Below, in pieces: positions 1 through 7,817 of a stretch of DNA of 64,000 nt. The DNA is taken from the NCBI RefSeq assembly GCF_024508315.1, contig NZ_CP101987.1, positions 2,542,001 through 2,606,000 of the forward strand. Direction: 5' to 3'. Origin of the DNA: Cellulomonas xiejunii (GTDB lineage Bacteria > Actinomycetota > Actinomycetes > Actinomycetales > Cellulomonadaceae). The notes under the pieces are model-generated. The model was given only the letters and a program-made list of their open reading frames with translations, made no database searches and had not been told where the DNA came from. Positions within the stretch are counted from its first letter, which is position 1, and each line of letters opens with the position of its first letter. Both the position numbers and the translations under genes were made by a program.

Positions 1-588
1 GCGCTCGTCACCCGGCGTGGCCTCGTTGAGGTCGGGTTCGGTGCGGGCGACGACGGTGACGTCGTCGCCGAGGGCCGCGAGCGCCTCGTCGAGCGCCGCA
101 GGGCCGCCCAGCGCCTCGAAGAGCAGGTTGCCGGCGGTGTTGTCGCTGCGCGTCACGGCCGCCTCCGCCACCTCGGCGAGCGTCATCGTGCCCCCGACGC
201 GGGTCTCCGTCACCGGCGAGTAGGTCACGATGTCCTCCGCCCGGACCGGGACCTCGCGGGCGAGCCCGTCCACGCCGACGAGGTCGAGGACCGCGCCGGC
301 CGCGAGGGCCTTGATCGTCGACGCGTACGCGAACCGCTCGTCGGGGCGCCACGCGACCGCGGCACCGGTGCCGGTGTCGACGGCGTGCACGCCGAGGCGG
401 GCGTCGTAGCGGGCCTCGAGCTCCTCGAGCGCGAGCGGCAGCTGCGTGGCGGTCGGCGACGGCGTGGTCGTCGGGGCCGGGGCGCTGCTCGCGGTGGGGA
501 CCGCCGTCGGCGCCTCCCGCGGCGCGGCACCGCACCCTGCGGTGACGGCGACACCCGCGGCGACGAGGACGACGAGGACGCGGTTCAT
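1..588 (-). CDS. Class A beta-lactamase, lipoprotein (3' end outside window)
   Basis: Serine beta-lactamase that should hydrolyse beta-lactams outside the membrane. 196 codons are visible and the C-terminus, including the KTG motif, lies before base 1. A lipoprotein signal ends in a lipobox with Cys19, followed by an Ala/Pro/Thr-rich linker to about residue 48. The catalytic motifs are in order and well spaced: STIK with Ser90 and Lys93, SDN at 148-150, and the omega-loop EPDLN at 184-188 (the Ambler Glu166 to Asn170 positions). I chose ATG at 588 because it begins a compact lipoprotein signal; in-frame ATGs at 606 and 615 are possible and none has a clear ribosome site. It is transcribed in the same direction as the HD gene upstream. 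A chromosomal enzyme of this kind is known in many actinobacteria; the drug spectrum cannot be read from sequence. Confidence 0.88.
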   Translation of the reverse strand, partial: MNRVLVVLVAAGVAVTAGCGAAPREAPTAVPTASSAPAPTTTPSPTATQLPLALEELEARYDARLGVHAVDTGTGAAVAWRPDERFAYASTIKALAAGAVLDLVGVDGLAREVPVRAEDIVTYSPVTETRVGGTMTLAEVAEAAVTRSDNTAGNLLFEALGGPAALDEALAALGDDVTVVARTEPDLNEATPGDER

Positions 589-700
589 GGTCGACGTGCT
601 GGGCATGACGACCATGCTGCGACAGGGCACGGACATCCGCCGTGCGGGCTCGGGTCCCGTGCGACGGCCGAACCGCTGCGGAGCACCACCTCCTCGGACC

Positions 701-1381
701 TCAGACGCCCCAGCGCCCCGCCGCGGCCGCGCGCTCCATCGACGTGACGTGCGGCGGCTCGCGCCTCTCACGCACGAGCAGGCCCGGCAGGCTCGCCGCA
801 GGAGCGCGCACGTCGCTGCCGGCGGCGTGCTCGACGATCGCGTCGACGATCCGGCGCGTCAGGTCGAGGCGAGGCAGCTCCGTCGTGAGCACCGCTGCCA
901 GGGCGTCCGGCACGGCGTCCGCGCCGAACCCGAAGTCCATGGCGATGCCCGCACGCGCGAGCGCGACCTCGGCCTGCTTGTGCTCGGCGATCCCGACCGA
1001 CGTGTGCAGGGCGACCGCGTCCCACACCGTGTCGGCCGTGCTCGTCGGCAGGCCCTGGGAGATCACGAACGACCGCGCCAGGTCGGCACCCTCGACCTCG
1101 AAGCGCCGGTCACCGCGTGAGGCCAGGTGCAGCCCGGTGTCGTGCAGCACGCACGCGACGAACAGCGCCACGTCGTCGAAGTCGGCCGGCCGCCACCCGC
1201 GCTCTGCGGCCGCGACCCGTGCGAGGACCCAGCTGCGCACGCTGTGGTGCAGGAGGTAGTCGGGCTCGAGGTCCCGCGCGAGCGCGAGCGCCGCGCGCGG
1301 GACGTCGCCGGCCGGGAGCACCAGACGGCCCCCGTCGAGCAGATCGTCCAGGGCCGGTGGGAGTGCGGCGGGCGTCGTCAT
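701..1381 (-). CDS. HD-domain hydrolase, cyanamide hydratase-like
   Basis: A 226-residue cytoplasmic protein with an HD metal-binding fold. Visible metal ligands are His45/His46 in an LHHSVR motif, the HD pair His80-Asp81 in LHDTG, and a later His in ALHTS. The arrangement resembles the cyanamide hydratase branch of HD proteins more than nucleotide phosphohydrolases, but the substrate is unknown. The long frame continues upstream past this start, through the divergent GlxA promoter; ATG at 1381 is chosen because the conserved domain follows it. A weak -10-like box (CACGAT on the minus strand, 1388-1393) lies 6 bases upstream with no Shine-Dalgarno sequence, suggesting a leaderless message. 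The gene is divergent from the GlxA-type regulator, which probably controls it. Confidence 0.8.
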   Translation of the reverse strand: MTTPAALPPALDDLLDGGRLVLPAGDVPRAALALARDLEPDYLLHHSVRSWVLARVAAAERGWRPADFDDVALFVACVLHDTGLHLASRGDRRFEVEGADLARSFVISQGLPTSTADTVWDAVALHTSVGIAEHKQAEVALARAGIAMDFGFGADAVPDALAAVLTTELPRLDLTRRIVDAIVEHAAGSDVRAPAASLPGLLVRERREPPHVTSMERAAAAGRWGV

Positions 1382-1439
1382 GGCTCGATCGTGGCGCCGT
1401 CGCGCACCGTGGACCAGTGTCGTGAACGCCGTCCTTCCG

Positions 1440-1445
1440 TAGGAT
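1440..1445 (+). promoter_or_regulatory. -10 box TAGGAT for GlxA-type regulator, leaderless start
   Basis: TAGGAT ends 6 bases before the ATG at 1452 and there is no ribosome-binding site, so transcription should begin at or next to the start codon. No good -35 is visible. Confidence 0.5.
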
Positions 1446-1451
1446 CCCGCC

Positions 1452-2426
1452 ATGGACCAGCCGCAGCCCCACCGCGTCGCGGTCCTCGCCCTGCCCGGCG
1501 TGGTCGCGTTCGACATGACGATCCCGCTCGAGGTCTTCGCCGGGACCGACGCGCCGTACTCCGTGCGACTCGTGACCGCGGACGGCGCGCCGGTGACCAC
1601 GAGCTCCGGCTACGGAGTCACCCCGCACGCCGGGCCCGAGGCATTCTCGGAGGCACAGACCGTCGTCGTCCCGGGCTTCTGGCCCACCTGGGCGCCGCCT
1701 CCGGGCCCGGCCCTCGAGCTGCTGCGCGCGGCGCACGACCGCGGCGTGCGCCTCGTGTCCATCTGCACCGGCGCGTTCGCCCTCGCGGCCGCAGGGGTGC
1801 TCGACGGTCGCCGCGCGACGACGCACTGGCGGCACACGGACGAGCTCGTGGCACGCCACCCGACCGTCGTCGTCGAGCGCGACGTGCTGTTCGTCGACGA
1901 GGGCGACGTGCTCACGTCGGCCGGCATGGCGGCCGGGATCGACCTGTGCCTGCACGTCGTGCGCCGTGACCACGGCGCCCGGGCGGCACGCGAGGTCGCA
2001 CGGCGGCTCGTCGTCGCCGCCCACCGGGAGGGAGGTCAGGCGCAGTTCGTCGCGGCACCCGTGCCCGACGTCGCCGGGGGCTCGCTCGCCGACACCCGGG
2101 CCTGGGCGCTCGAGCACCTGGGCGAGGCGATGACCCTGGACGCCCTCGCCCACCACGCCCACGTCTCGACGCGCACCCTCCAGCGGCGCTGGCGCGACGA
2201 GACGGGGACCTCACCGCTCCGCTGGCTCAGCGAGCAGCGCGTCCACCGCGCGCGCGAGCTGCTCGAGGCCGACCCGACGATGCCGGTCGAGGAAGTCGCC
2301 CGGCGCACAGGGCTCGGCACGGGCGACAACCTGCGCCTGCACACCCGTCGGCACCTGGGCACGACGCCGTCCGCGTACCGGAGCGCCTTCGGCACGCCGG
2401 CAAGGGCGCCGAGGCCGCCGCCGTGA
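1452..2426 (+). CDS. GlxA-family transcriptional regulator (DJ-1/PfpI + AraC HTH)
   Basis: A 324-residue DNA-binding regulator. Residues 6-170 form a DJ-1/PfpI-like domain with Cys105 in a SICTGAFAL nucleophile-elbow motif; residues about 215-315 hold two AraC/XylS helix-turn-helix units. In this family the DJ-1 domain senses ligands rather than acting as a peptidase; the ligand here is unknown. The start is supported by a -10 box 6 bases upstream. It faces the HD hydrolase across 70 bp, a common arrangement that suggests the regulator controls its neighbour. The final eleven or so residues (Pro/Arg-rich) are not family-like: they are read out of frame from the remains of a SpoIIE-type phosphatase gene that begins at about 2399, so the natural C-terminus was probably replaced when the DNA was deleted. 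Confidence 0.9.
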   Translation: MDQPQPHRVAVLALPGVVAFDMTIPLEVFAGTDAPYSVRLVTADGAPVTTSSGYGVTPHAGPEAFSEAQTVVVPGFWPTWAPPPGPALELLRAAHDRGVRLVSICTGAFALAAAGVLDGRRATTHWRHTDELVARHPTVVVERDVLFVDEGDVLTSAGMAAGIDLCLHVVRRDHGARAAREVARRLVVAAHREGGQAQFVAAPVPDVAGGSLADTRAWALEHLGEAMTLDALAHHAHVSTRTLQRRWRDETGTSPLRWLSEQRVHRARELLEADPTMPVEEVARRTGLGTGDNLRLHTRRHLGTTPSAYRSAFGTPARAPRPPP

Positions 2427-2592
2427 CGGCGCTCGCCCGGCACACGGTACGGGCGGCGCCCCTGGAGCACGACGCCCCGCGCGACGTCCTGCGCGCGCTC
2501 CACGAGGCGCTGCGGCGTGCCGACACGGACCGCTCCACCAGGCGGGTGACGCGCGCGACGACATCGCGGTGGTCACGGTCGCCGTGGAGTGA
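2399..2592 (+). pseudogene. Remnant of a SpoIIE/PP2C-type phosphatase gene
   Basis: Reading from 2399 gives GKGAEAAAVTALARHTVRAA, followed by a stretch ending DVLRALHEALRRADTDR. This is the conserved GDVxGKGxxAA region and following helix of RsbU/SpoIIE-type serine phosphatases. Near 2530-2535 the reading shifts by one frame to QAGDARDDIAVVTVAVE and a TGA at 2590-2592, which matches the final beta-strand and RDDIA motif of the same family. The N-terminal half and roughly the 50-90 residues between the two blocks are missing, so the protein cannot be functional. The first 28 bases overlap the end of the GlxA-type gene. Family assignment rests on recognising the motifs; no alignment was run. 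Confidence 0.72.
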
Positions 2593-2614
2593 GCGGCAGG
2601 ACGGTGCACGGCCC

Positions 2615-3187
2615 TCAGACGGGGTGCTCCGCGAACCACACCCGGGTCTCGCCGTAGCGCCGGTCGTCGAGCCCGACCAGCGGCAACGGCCACGTCGGCG
2701 CCGCGGCGCGCGACGAGCGCTCGACGACGACCACGCCCCCCGGCGCGGTGCAGCGGGCCGCACCGGCGACGGCCGTCCCCAGGGCGTCGTCGGGCAGGTC
2801 GTAGGGCGGGTCGAGCAGCACCAGGTCGAAGGCGTCGATCCCGGGCTCCCCGTCCGGGGCGACGCGTGCGAGGTACCGGTCGACCTTGTCGGCGACCACG
2901 TCGACGCGCTCGGCGAGCCCGAGCGTGCGGGCGTTGCGGCGGCACACGTCGACGGCCCCCCGCGCGGCGTCGACGAGCACGGCGTGGGCCGCCCCCCGGC
3001 TGACGGCCTCCAGGCCGAGGGCGCCGGAGCCGGCGAACAGGTCGAGCACGCGCGCACCGTCGACGGCGTCGAGGTGCTCCAGCCGCGAGAACAGCGCCTC
3101 GCGCACCCGCTCGCTCGTGGGACGCGTCCCCGAGGAAGGCACCGCCAGCGTGCGGCCGCCCGCGCTGCCCGCCACGATCCGCGTCAC
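2615..3187 (-). CDS. rsmD: 16S rRNA (guanine(966)-N2)-methyltransferase RsmD
   Basis: A 190-residue SAM-dependent methyltransferase that modifies G966 of 16S rRNA in the 30S subunit. The SAM-binding motif LDLFAGSGALGLE is at about 48-60 and the catalytic DPPYD motif at 126-130, as in the family, and the length is normal. The GTG start at 3187 overlaps the stop of the upstream membrane gene by 4 bp (GTGA), implying translational coupling to the ABC exporter pair. A purely open frame runs further upstream, but it is antisense-like sequence inside the membrane gene and was not used. Confidence 0.93.
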   Translation of the reverse strand: MTRIVAGSAGGRTLAVPSSGTRPTSERVREALFSRLEHLDAVDGARVLDLFAGSGALGLEAVSRGAAHAVLVDAARGAVDVCRRNARTLGLAERVDVVADKVDRYLARVAPDGEPGIDAFDLVLLDPPYDLPDDALGTAVAGAARCTAPGGVVVVERSSRAAAPTWPLPLVGLDDRRYGETRVWFAEHPV

Positions 3188-4818
3188 GCGGCACCGGCCT
3201 TGCGCTGGTCCTGCTCCTCGAGCATGCGCTCCATCCAGCCCTTCTCCGCGGTCGACGACGCGATCATCACCGCGATGACCGACATCCAGACCTGCCCGAT
3301 CACCATGATCGTCGTCACCGTGCCGAGCGCCATCGCGACCCACACAGGAAGCAGGCAGAAGGCCACGAGGTCCGGCCCGCGGGCGATCACCTGCATCACC
3401 CCCATGGGCAGCGCACCGGCGGGTGTCGAGATCAGCGGCTTGTCCCAGCGCGGGGCGGGGCGGTAGGCGGCCCGGACGGCGGCCGCAGCCCACACCGGCG
3501 CTGCGCTGACCCCGAGCAGGAGCCAGTCCTGCGTCGCGCCCGCCCAGCGGCCGACCGCCGTGAACACGACGACCGACCACACGAGCGCGACCAGACCGGG
3601 GACGACCATGCGCAGCCGCCGCACGGTGCGGTCGCCGAGCGGCAGGAGACGGTCGATCACGGGCGCCATCTCGGCCCACCGCGAGCCCTCGGCGCTCGCG
3701 CTCGACATCATCCAGCCACCCAGCAGCACCGTCACCAGGATGCCGACGGGGCCGGCAAGCTGCGGCACCACCGTGGCCAGCACGGGCAGGCCCGCCGCCA
3801 CGACGATCTGCACCACGTGCCGCAGCGACCGGCGCAGGACGACCAGGTCGGCCGTCACCAGCGCGGTCATCGGCCCGCGGACGGTCGACAACCGGGACGT
3901 CCGGCGACGAGAGGCGGCCGCCACACCCCCGGACAGCGCGCGCCCCAGCTCGCGCGAGTCGAGCGACACGACGGCACCGACCGCGTGGGTGGCCACGGAG
4001 CCGCCCTCGCGCAACGTGCGACCAGGCAGCACCGCCAGGCGGCGGTCCACGACCACGGCCAGCACGCCCACCAGGGCGATGACCGCCGCGACGGCCGCCC
4101 ACGTCACCGACGGCAGTTCGGTGGGCGTGCGCCCGCTCAGGGCCACGAGGGCGGCGAGCACGGGCGCCGCGACGAGGAGCAGGTCGCCGGCCAGCGCGGT
4201 CCGACGCCGCGGCACGCCACGGGACTGCGCGACGGCCGCGACGAGCACGACGAGAGCAGCGACCGCCGCACCCAGCACGCCCGCGCGGACGAGCTCCCCG
4301 TCCCGGCGCTCCAGCAGGCCCGCCTCGAGCACGACCACGACGACGCCCCCGGCGAGGGCCGCCGCGAGCGGGACACGGACAGCGGCAGGGCGCAGCAGAC
4401 CACGTCGGTCCACCGGCAGGGGCAGCCACCACGCGGCCTGCGCCCCCTCGGCGCCGACGGGCCCGAGCCGCCCGGCGGTCGACAGGAGCGCGCCCAGGGC
4501 CGCCAGCAGGATCGTCGCGACGAGCACCGGCAGGCTCAGTCCGCCCGGCTGCGCCGTCGGCGGGCCGTCGGGGAGCCCGGCGCCGAGCTGCTGGACGATC
4601 CCCATCACGATGAGCACGGAGAGCACGACGCTCACCGACACCGTGTACAGCTCCGTCAGCAGCGACCCCGCACCGACGCCGGCGCGGGCCCGCGCCGCCC
4701 TGGCCGTGAACCGGCGGATCTCACGTGCGGAGGGCACCTCCCCCAGCTCGAAGTCGCCGACCTGGGGGTCGTCGCGCAGGTCGCGTGGGTCACCCGCGAG
4801 GGCGTCCACGCCGGTCAC
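3184..4818 (-). CDS. DUF6297-type multi-pass membrane protein (ABC exporter permease)
   Basis: A 544-residue integral membrane protein with about twelve hydrophobic segments, the first at 56-77 and others at 96-115, 150-170, 188-206, 216-236, 245-262 and through the C-terminal half. The cytoplasmic N-terminus is charged. It matches what I know as the DUF6297 family. It overlaps the ABC ATPase gene upstream by 4 bp and rsmD downstream by 4 bp, so it should form the membrane half of a two-gene ABC transporter, probably an exporter since no solute-binding protein is encoded. The substrate is unknown. Confidence 0.78.
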   Translation of the reverse strand: MTGVDALAGDPRDLRDDPQVGDFELGEVPSAREIRRFTARAARARAGVGAGSLLTELYTVSVSVVLSVLIVMGIVQQLGAGLPDGPPTAQPGGLSLPVLVATILLAALGALLSTAGRLGPVGAEGAQAAWWLPLPVDRRGLLRPAAVRVPLAAALAGGVVVVVLEAGLLERRDGELVRAGVLGAAVAALVVLVAAVAQSRGVPRRRTALAGDLLLVAAPVLAALVALSGRTPTELPSVTWAAVAAVIALVGVLAVVVDRRLAVLPGRTLREGGSVATHAVGAVVSLDSRELGRALSGGVAAASRRRTSRLSTVRGPMTALVTADLVVLRRSLRHVVQIVVAAGLPVLATVVPQLAGPVGILVTVLLGGWMMSSASAEGSRWAEMAPVIDRLLPLGDRTVRRLRMVVPGLVALVWSVVVFTAVGRWAGATQDWLLLGVSAAPVWAAAAVRAAYRPAPRWDKPLISTPAGALPMGVMQVIARGPDLVAFCLLPVWVAMALGTVTTIMVIGQVWMSVIAVMIASSTAEKGWMERMLEEQDQRKAGAA

Positions 4819-5501
4819 AGGACGACCCTGGCGATCCGGTCGGCCGCCTCGGCGGGCTCGAGGAGCAGCGACTCGTCGTCAGCGATGTGCACGGCCCGCG
4901 TGCAGACAGCGGCGACGAGGTCGGGGTCGTGCGTCGCGATGAGCACGGCGCCACCGGCGTCCTGCTCGGCGCGCAGACGGTCCGCGAGGCTGGCGCGCAT
5001 GCGCTGATCGAGCCGCTGCTCGGGCTCGTCGAGCACGAGCAGGGACCGGGGACGGGCGAACCCGGCGGCCAGCAGGAGGCGACGCCGCTGACCCGAGGAC
5101 AGCGACACGGGCGTGGCCCGCGCGTGGTCTGCGAGACCGAACTCCTCGAGGAGCACGGCGACCTCGGCCTGCGCCCCGAGGACGCCGTGGCCGCGAGCGG
5201 TCAGGTACAGGTGCTCCGCCACGGTCAGGGCCGGGAAGTAGGCGTCGTCGTCGAGCACGCTGGACACCTCGCGCCGGAACGACGTCTCACGCTCGTCGAC
5301 GGGTCGGCCGAGCACCTGGACGTCCCCATCGAGCGGCTCGAGCAGACCGAGGACGGTCTTGAGGACCGTGGACTTGCCCGAGCCGTTGGCGCCGACGAGC
5401 GCGACCGCAGCTCCCTCCTCGAGCGTGAACGTGACGGGGGCGCACACGGGTGCCGCGCCGTAGCCGACCTGCAAGTCACGAGCGTCCACCACGAGAGCCA
5501 T
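4815..5501 (-). CDS. ABC transporter ATP-binding protein
   Basis: A 228-residue nucleotide-binding subunit. Walker A is GANGSGKST (37-45), the signature is LSSGQ (134-138), Walker B LLVLDEPE (154-161), and the H-loop is the THD near 192. Two positions differ from the textbook: the Q-loop region reads LDDDAY (83-88) with no glutamine, and the residue after DEP is Glu rather than Thr. The permease partner is the DUF6297 protein directly downstream with a 4-bp overlap. The whole unit runs ABC ATPase, permease, rsmD. The gene starts 71 bp from the end of recG, which points the same way. Confidence 0.88.
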   Translation of the reverse strand: MALVVDARDLQVGYGAAPVCAPVTFTLEEGAAVALVGANGSGKSTVLKTVLGLLEPLDGDVQVLGRPVDERETSFRREVSSVLDDDAYFPALTVAEHLYLTARGHGVLGAQAEVAVLLEEFGLADHARATPVSLSSGQRRRLLLAAGFARPRSLLVLDEPEQRLDQRMRASLADRLRAEQDAGGAVLIATHDPDLVAAVCTRAVHIADDESLLLEPAEAADRIARVVL

Positions 5502-5572
5502 GCCGCCAGGGTAGCCAGCGTGCGAGCGCCGACCTGCGACGGGGACCGCTCACCGGGCAGCCGGGTCGGCGG

Positions 5573-7816
5573 TCACGCGCGATCGAGGAACTCCTCGCGC
5601 TCCCCTGCCAGGGACGTCTCGATGGCGGCCCGCAGCGCCGGCCACGCGTCGAGGTCGCCGTCCTGCTCGACGAGCGCGCGCGCGTCGGTGCGGGCTCGCG
5701 CGATGACGTCGGCGTCCCGGGTGACACGCAGCAGCCGCAGCGAGCTGCCGCGCCCGTGCTGGGCGGCACCCAGCACGTCGCCCTCGTGCCGCAGCTCCAG
5801 GTCGAGCGCCGCGAGCTCGAAGCCGTCCGTCGTGGCTGCGAGCGTCTCGAGCCGGGTGTGGGCGTCCGTCCCCGGCTGCGCCGCACTGACCAGGAGACAC
5901 AGGCCCGGGCGCGTCCCCCGTCCGACCCGGCCGCGCAGCTGGTGCAGCTGCGAGATCCCGAACCGGTCGGCGTCGAGCACGACCATGACGGTGGCGTCCG
6001 GGACGTCGACGCCGACCTCGACGACCGTCGTCGACACGAGGACCGGCGCCTCGCCCGTCGCGAACGCCGCGAACGCGCGGTCCTTCTCCTCAGGGGCGAG
6101 CCGACCGTGCAGGACGCCGACCCCCACACCGGTGAGGTCCGGACGCGCCCGCAGCTCCTCGGCGACGTCGAGCACGGCCCGCAGCGGTCGGCGCACGCCT
6201 GCATCGGGAGCCCCGACGGTCGGTCCGGCGTCGAGCACGAGGTCCGCGCCGTCCTCGTCCACCGCGTCGCCGGCCGCCGCGTCGCCGTCGATGCGCGGGC
6301 ACACCACGTAGGCGCGGCCGCCACCGTCGACCTCCTCACGCACGCGCTGCCACGTGCGGTCGGTCCACCGCGGGTTGTCGGCGGGCACGACGTGCGTGGT
6401 GATGCCCTGTCGCCCGGCGGGCACCTCGCTGAGCACCGAGGTCTCCAGGTCGCCGAACACCGTCATGGCCACCGTCCGGGGGATCGGCGTCGCCGTCATG
6501 ACCAGCGTGTGGGGCGTCCGACCAGCCTTCGCGCGCAGCGCGTCCCGCTGCTCGACCCCGAACCGGTGCTGCTCGTCGACGACCACCAGTCCCAGGTCCG
6601 CGAACTGCACGTCCTGCGACAGCAGCGCGTGGGTGCCCACCACGATGCCGGCGGACCCGCTCGCGGCGTCGAGCATCGCGCTGCGGCGCGCCATCGTCGG
6701 CAGCGAGCCCGTCAGCAGCGCGACGCGTGTGGCCGGATCCGCGCCCCCGAGGAACCCTCCCTCGGCCAGGTCGCCGAGGAGCCCGCGCAGCGTGCGCGCG
6801 TGCTGCGCCGCCAGCACCTCCGTGGGCGCGAGCAGCGCCGCCTGCCCGCCCGCGTCGACGACCTGCAGCATCGCGCGCAGCGCGACCACGGTCTTGCCCG
6901 AGCCGACCTCGCCCTGCAGCAGGCGCTGCATGGGACGCGGCGCCGCGAGCTCACCGGCGATCTCCTCACCGACCGCGCGCTGCCCGGCGGTCAGGGTGAA
7001 CGGCAGCCGCGCGTCGAACGCCTCGAGCAGGCCGCCCTCGCGCGCCGGACGTGCGACGGCCTCCTCGCGTGCGACGCGGGCCCGGCGCCGTGCGAGCTCC
7101 GCCTGCAGCACGAGCGCCTCCTCGTAGCGCAGCCGTGCTCGACCCCGCTGCCAGTCCGCCTCGTCCTGCGGCACGTGGACCAGGCGCAGGGCCTCGAGCA
7201 GCGTCGGCAGCGCGTCACGCTCCCGCAGCTGCGGCGGGACCGGGTCCGGCACGTCCTGCTCACGCAGGGGGTCGAGCACGGTACGCACGGCCTGGGCGAC
7301 CTTCCACGACTCGAACCCGGCGACCGCCGGGTACACGGGGATCGGCCGCCCGGCCTCGACCAGCGCCTCGTCCTCCTCGTGCTCGTCGTCGTCGGCGCCG
7401 AACAGCCGGCACTCCGGGTGCATGAGCTGCAGCGTGTCGCGGTAGAGGGACACCTCGCCGGTGAACAGCCCGCGCCGACCCGGGCGCAGCTGCCCCTGGC
7501 GCCACTCGAGCTTCTTGACGTGCGACGCGAAGAACGTGAGCTCGATGCGGCTGTGCCCGTCGGTGATGGTCGACTGCAGCAGACCGCGGCCCTGCGCCGT
7601 CGGGCGCAGCGAGGTCCGCAGGACCTCCGCCACGACGGTCACGTGCTCGCCGACGCGCAGGCTCGCCATGTCGGTGAGCGTGCCGGGCTCGGCGTACCTG
7701 CGCGGGTAGTGCCGCAACAGGTCGCCGGAGGTCTCGAGCCCGAGCTTGCCCAGCGCCTTGGCGGTACGGGCGTTCATACGCGTCAGAGAGACGGTGAGCG
7801 GGTCTGCGGCGAGCAT
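5573..7816 (-). CDS. recG: ATP-dependent DNA helicase RecG
   Basis: A 747-residue superfamily 2 helicase that remodels stalled replication forks and Holliday junctions. An N-terminal OB-fold wedge domain (about 50-150) precedes the helicase core: Walker A GEVGSGKT near residue 302, the DEQH box near 412, TATPIPRT near 445, and the C-terminal QLRGRVGRG arginine-finger motif near 630. ATG at 7816 follows the stop of the DAK2 gene by one base, so the two are coupled; further upstream codons would run inside that gene. An acidic Glu/Asp-rich insert (about 165-175) and another between the two helicase lobes are typical of actinobacterial RecG. Confidence 0.96.
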   Translation of the reverse strand: MLAADPLTVSLTRMNARTAKALGKLGLETSGDLLRHYPRRYAEPGTLTDMASLRVGEHVTVVAEVLRTSLRPTAQGRGLLQSTITDGHSRIELTFFASHVKKLEWRQGQLRPGRRGLFTGEVSLYRDTLQLMHPECRLFGADDDEHEEDEALVEAGRPIPVYPAVAGFESWKVAQAVRTVLDPLREQDVPDPVPPQLRERDALPTLLEALRLVHVPQDEADWQRGRARLRYEEALVLQAELARRRARVAREEAVARPAREGGLLEAFDARLPFTLTAGQRAVGEEIAGELAAPRPMQRLLQGEVGSGKTVVALRAMLQVVDAGGQAALLAPTEVLAAQHARTLRGLLGDLAEGGFLGGADPATRVALLTGSLPTMARRSAMLDAASGSAGIVVGTHALLSQDVQFADLGLVVVDEQHRFGVEQRDALRAKAGRTPHTLVMTATPIPRTVAMTVFGDLETSVLSEVPAGRQGITTHVVPADNPRWTDRTWQRVREEVDGGGRAYVVCPRIDGDAAAGDAVDEDGADLVLDAGPTVGAPDAGVRRPLRAVLDVAEELRARPDLTGVGVGVLHGRLAPEEKDRAFAAFATGEAPVLVSTTVVEVGVDVPDATVMVVLDADRFGISQLHQLRGRVGRGTRPGLCLLVSAAQPGTDAHTRLETLAATTDGFELAALDLELRHEGDVLGAAQHGRGSSLRLLRVTRDADVIARARTDARALVEQDGDLDAWPALRAAIETSLAGEREEFLDRA

Positions 7817-7817
7817 G

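Noticed and set aside
2615..4432. 605-codon frame ending as RsmD
   Set aside because: Only the last 190 codons match RsmD; the upstream part is a chance open frame within the DUF6297 gene.
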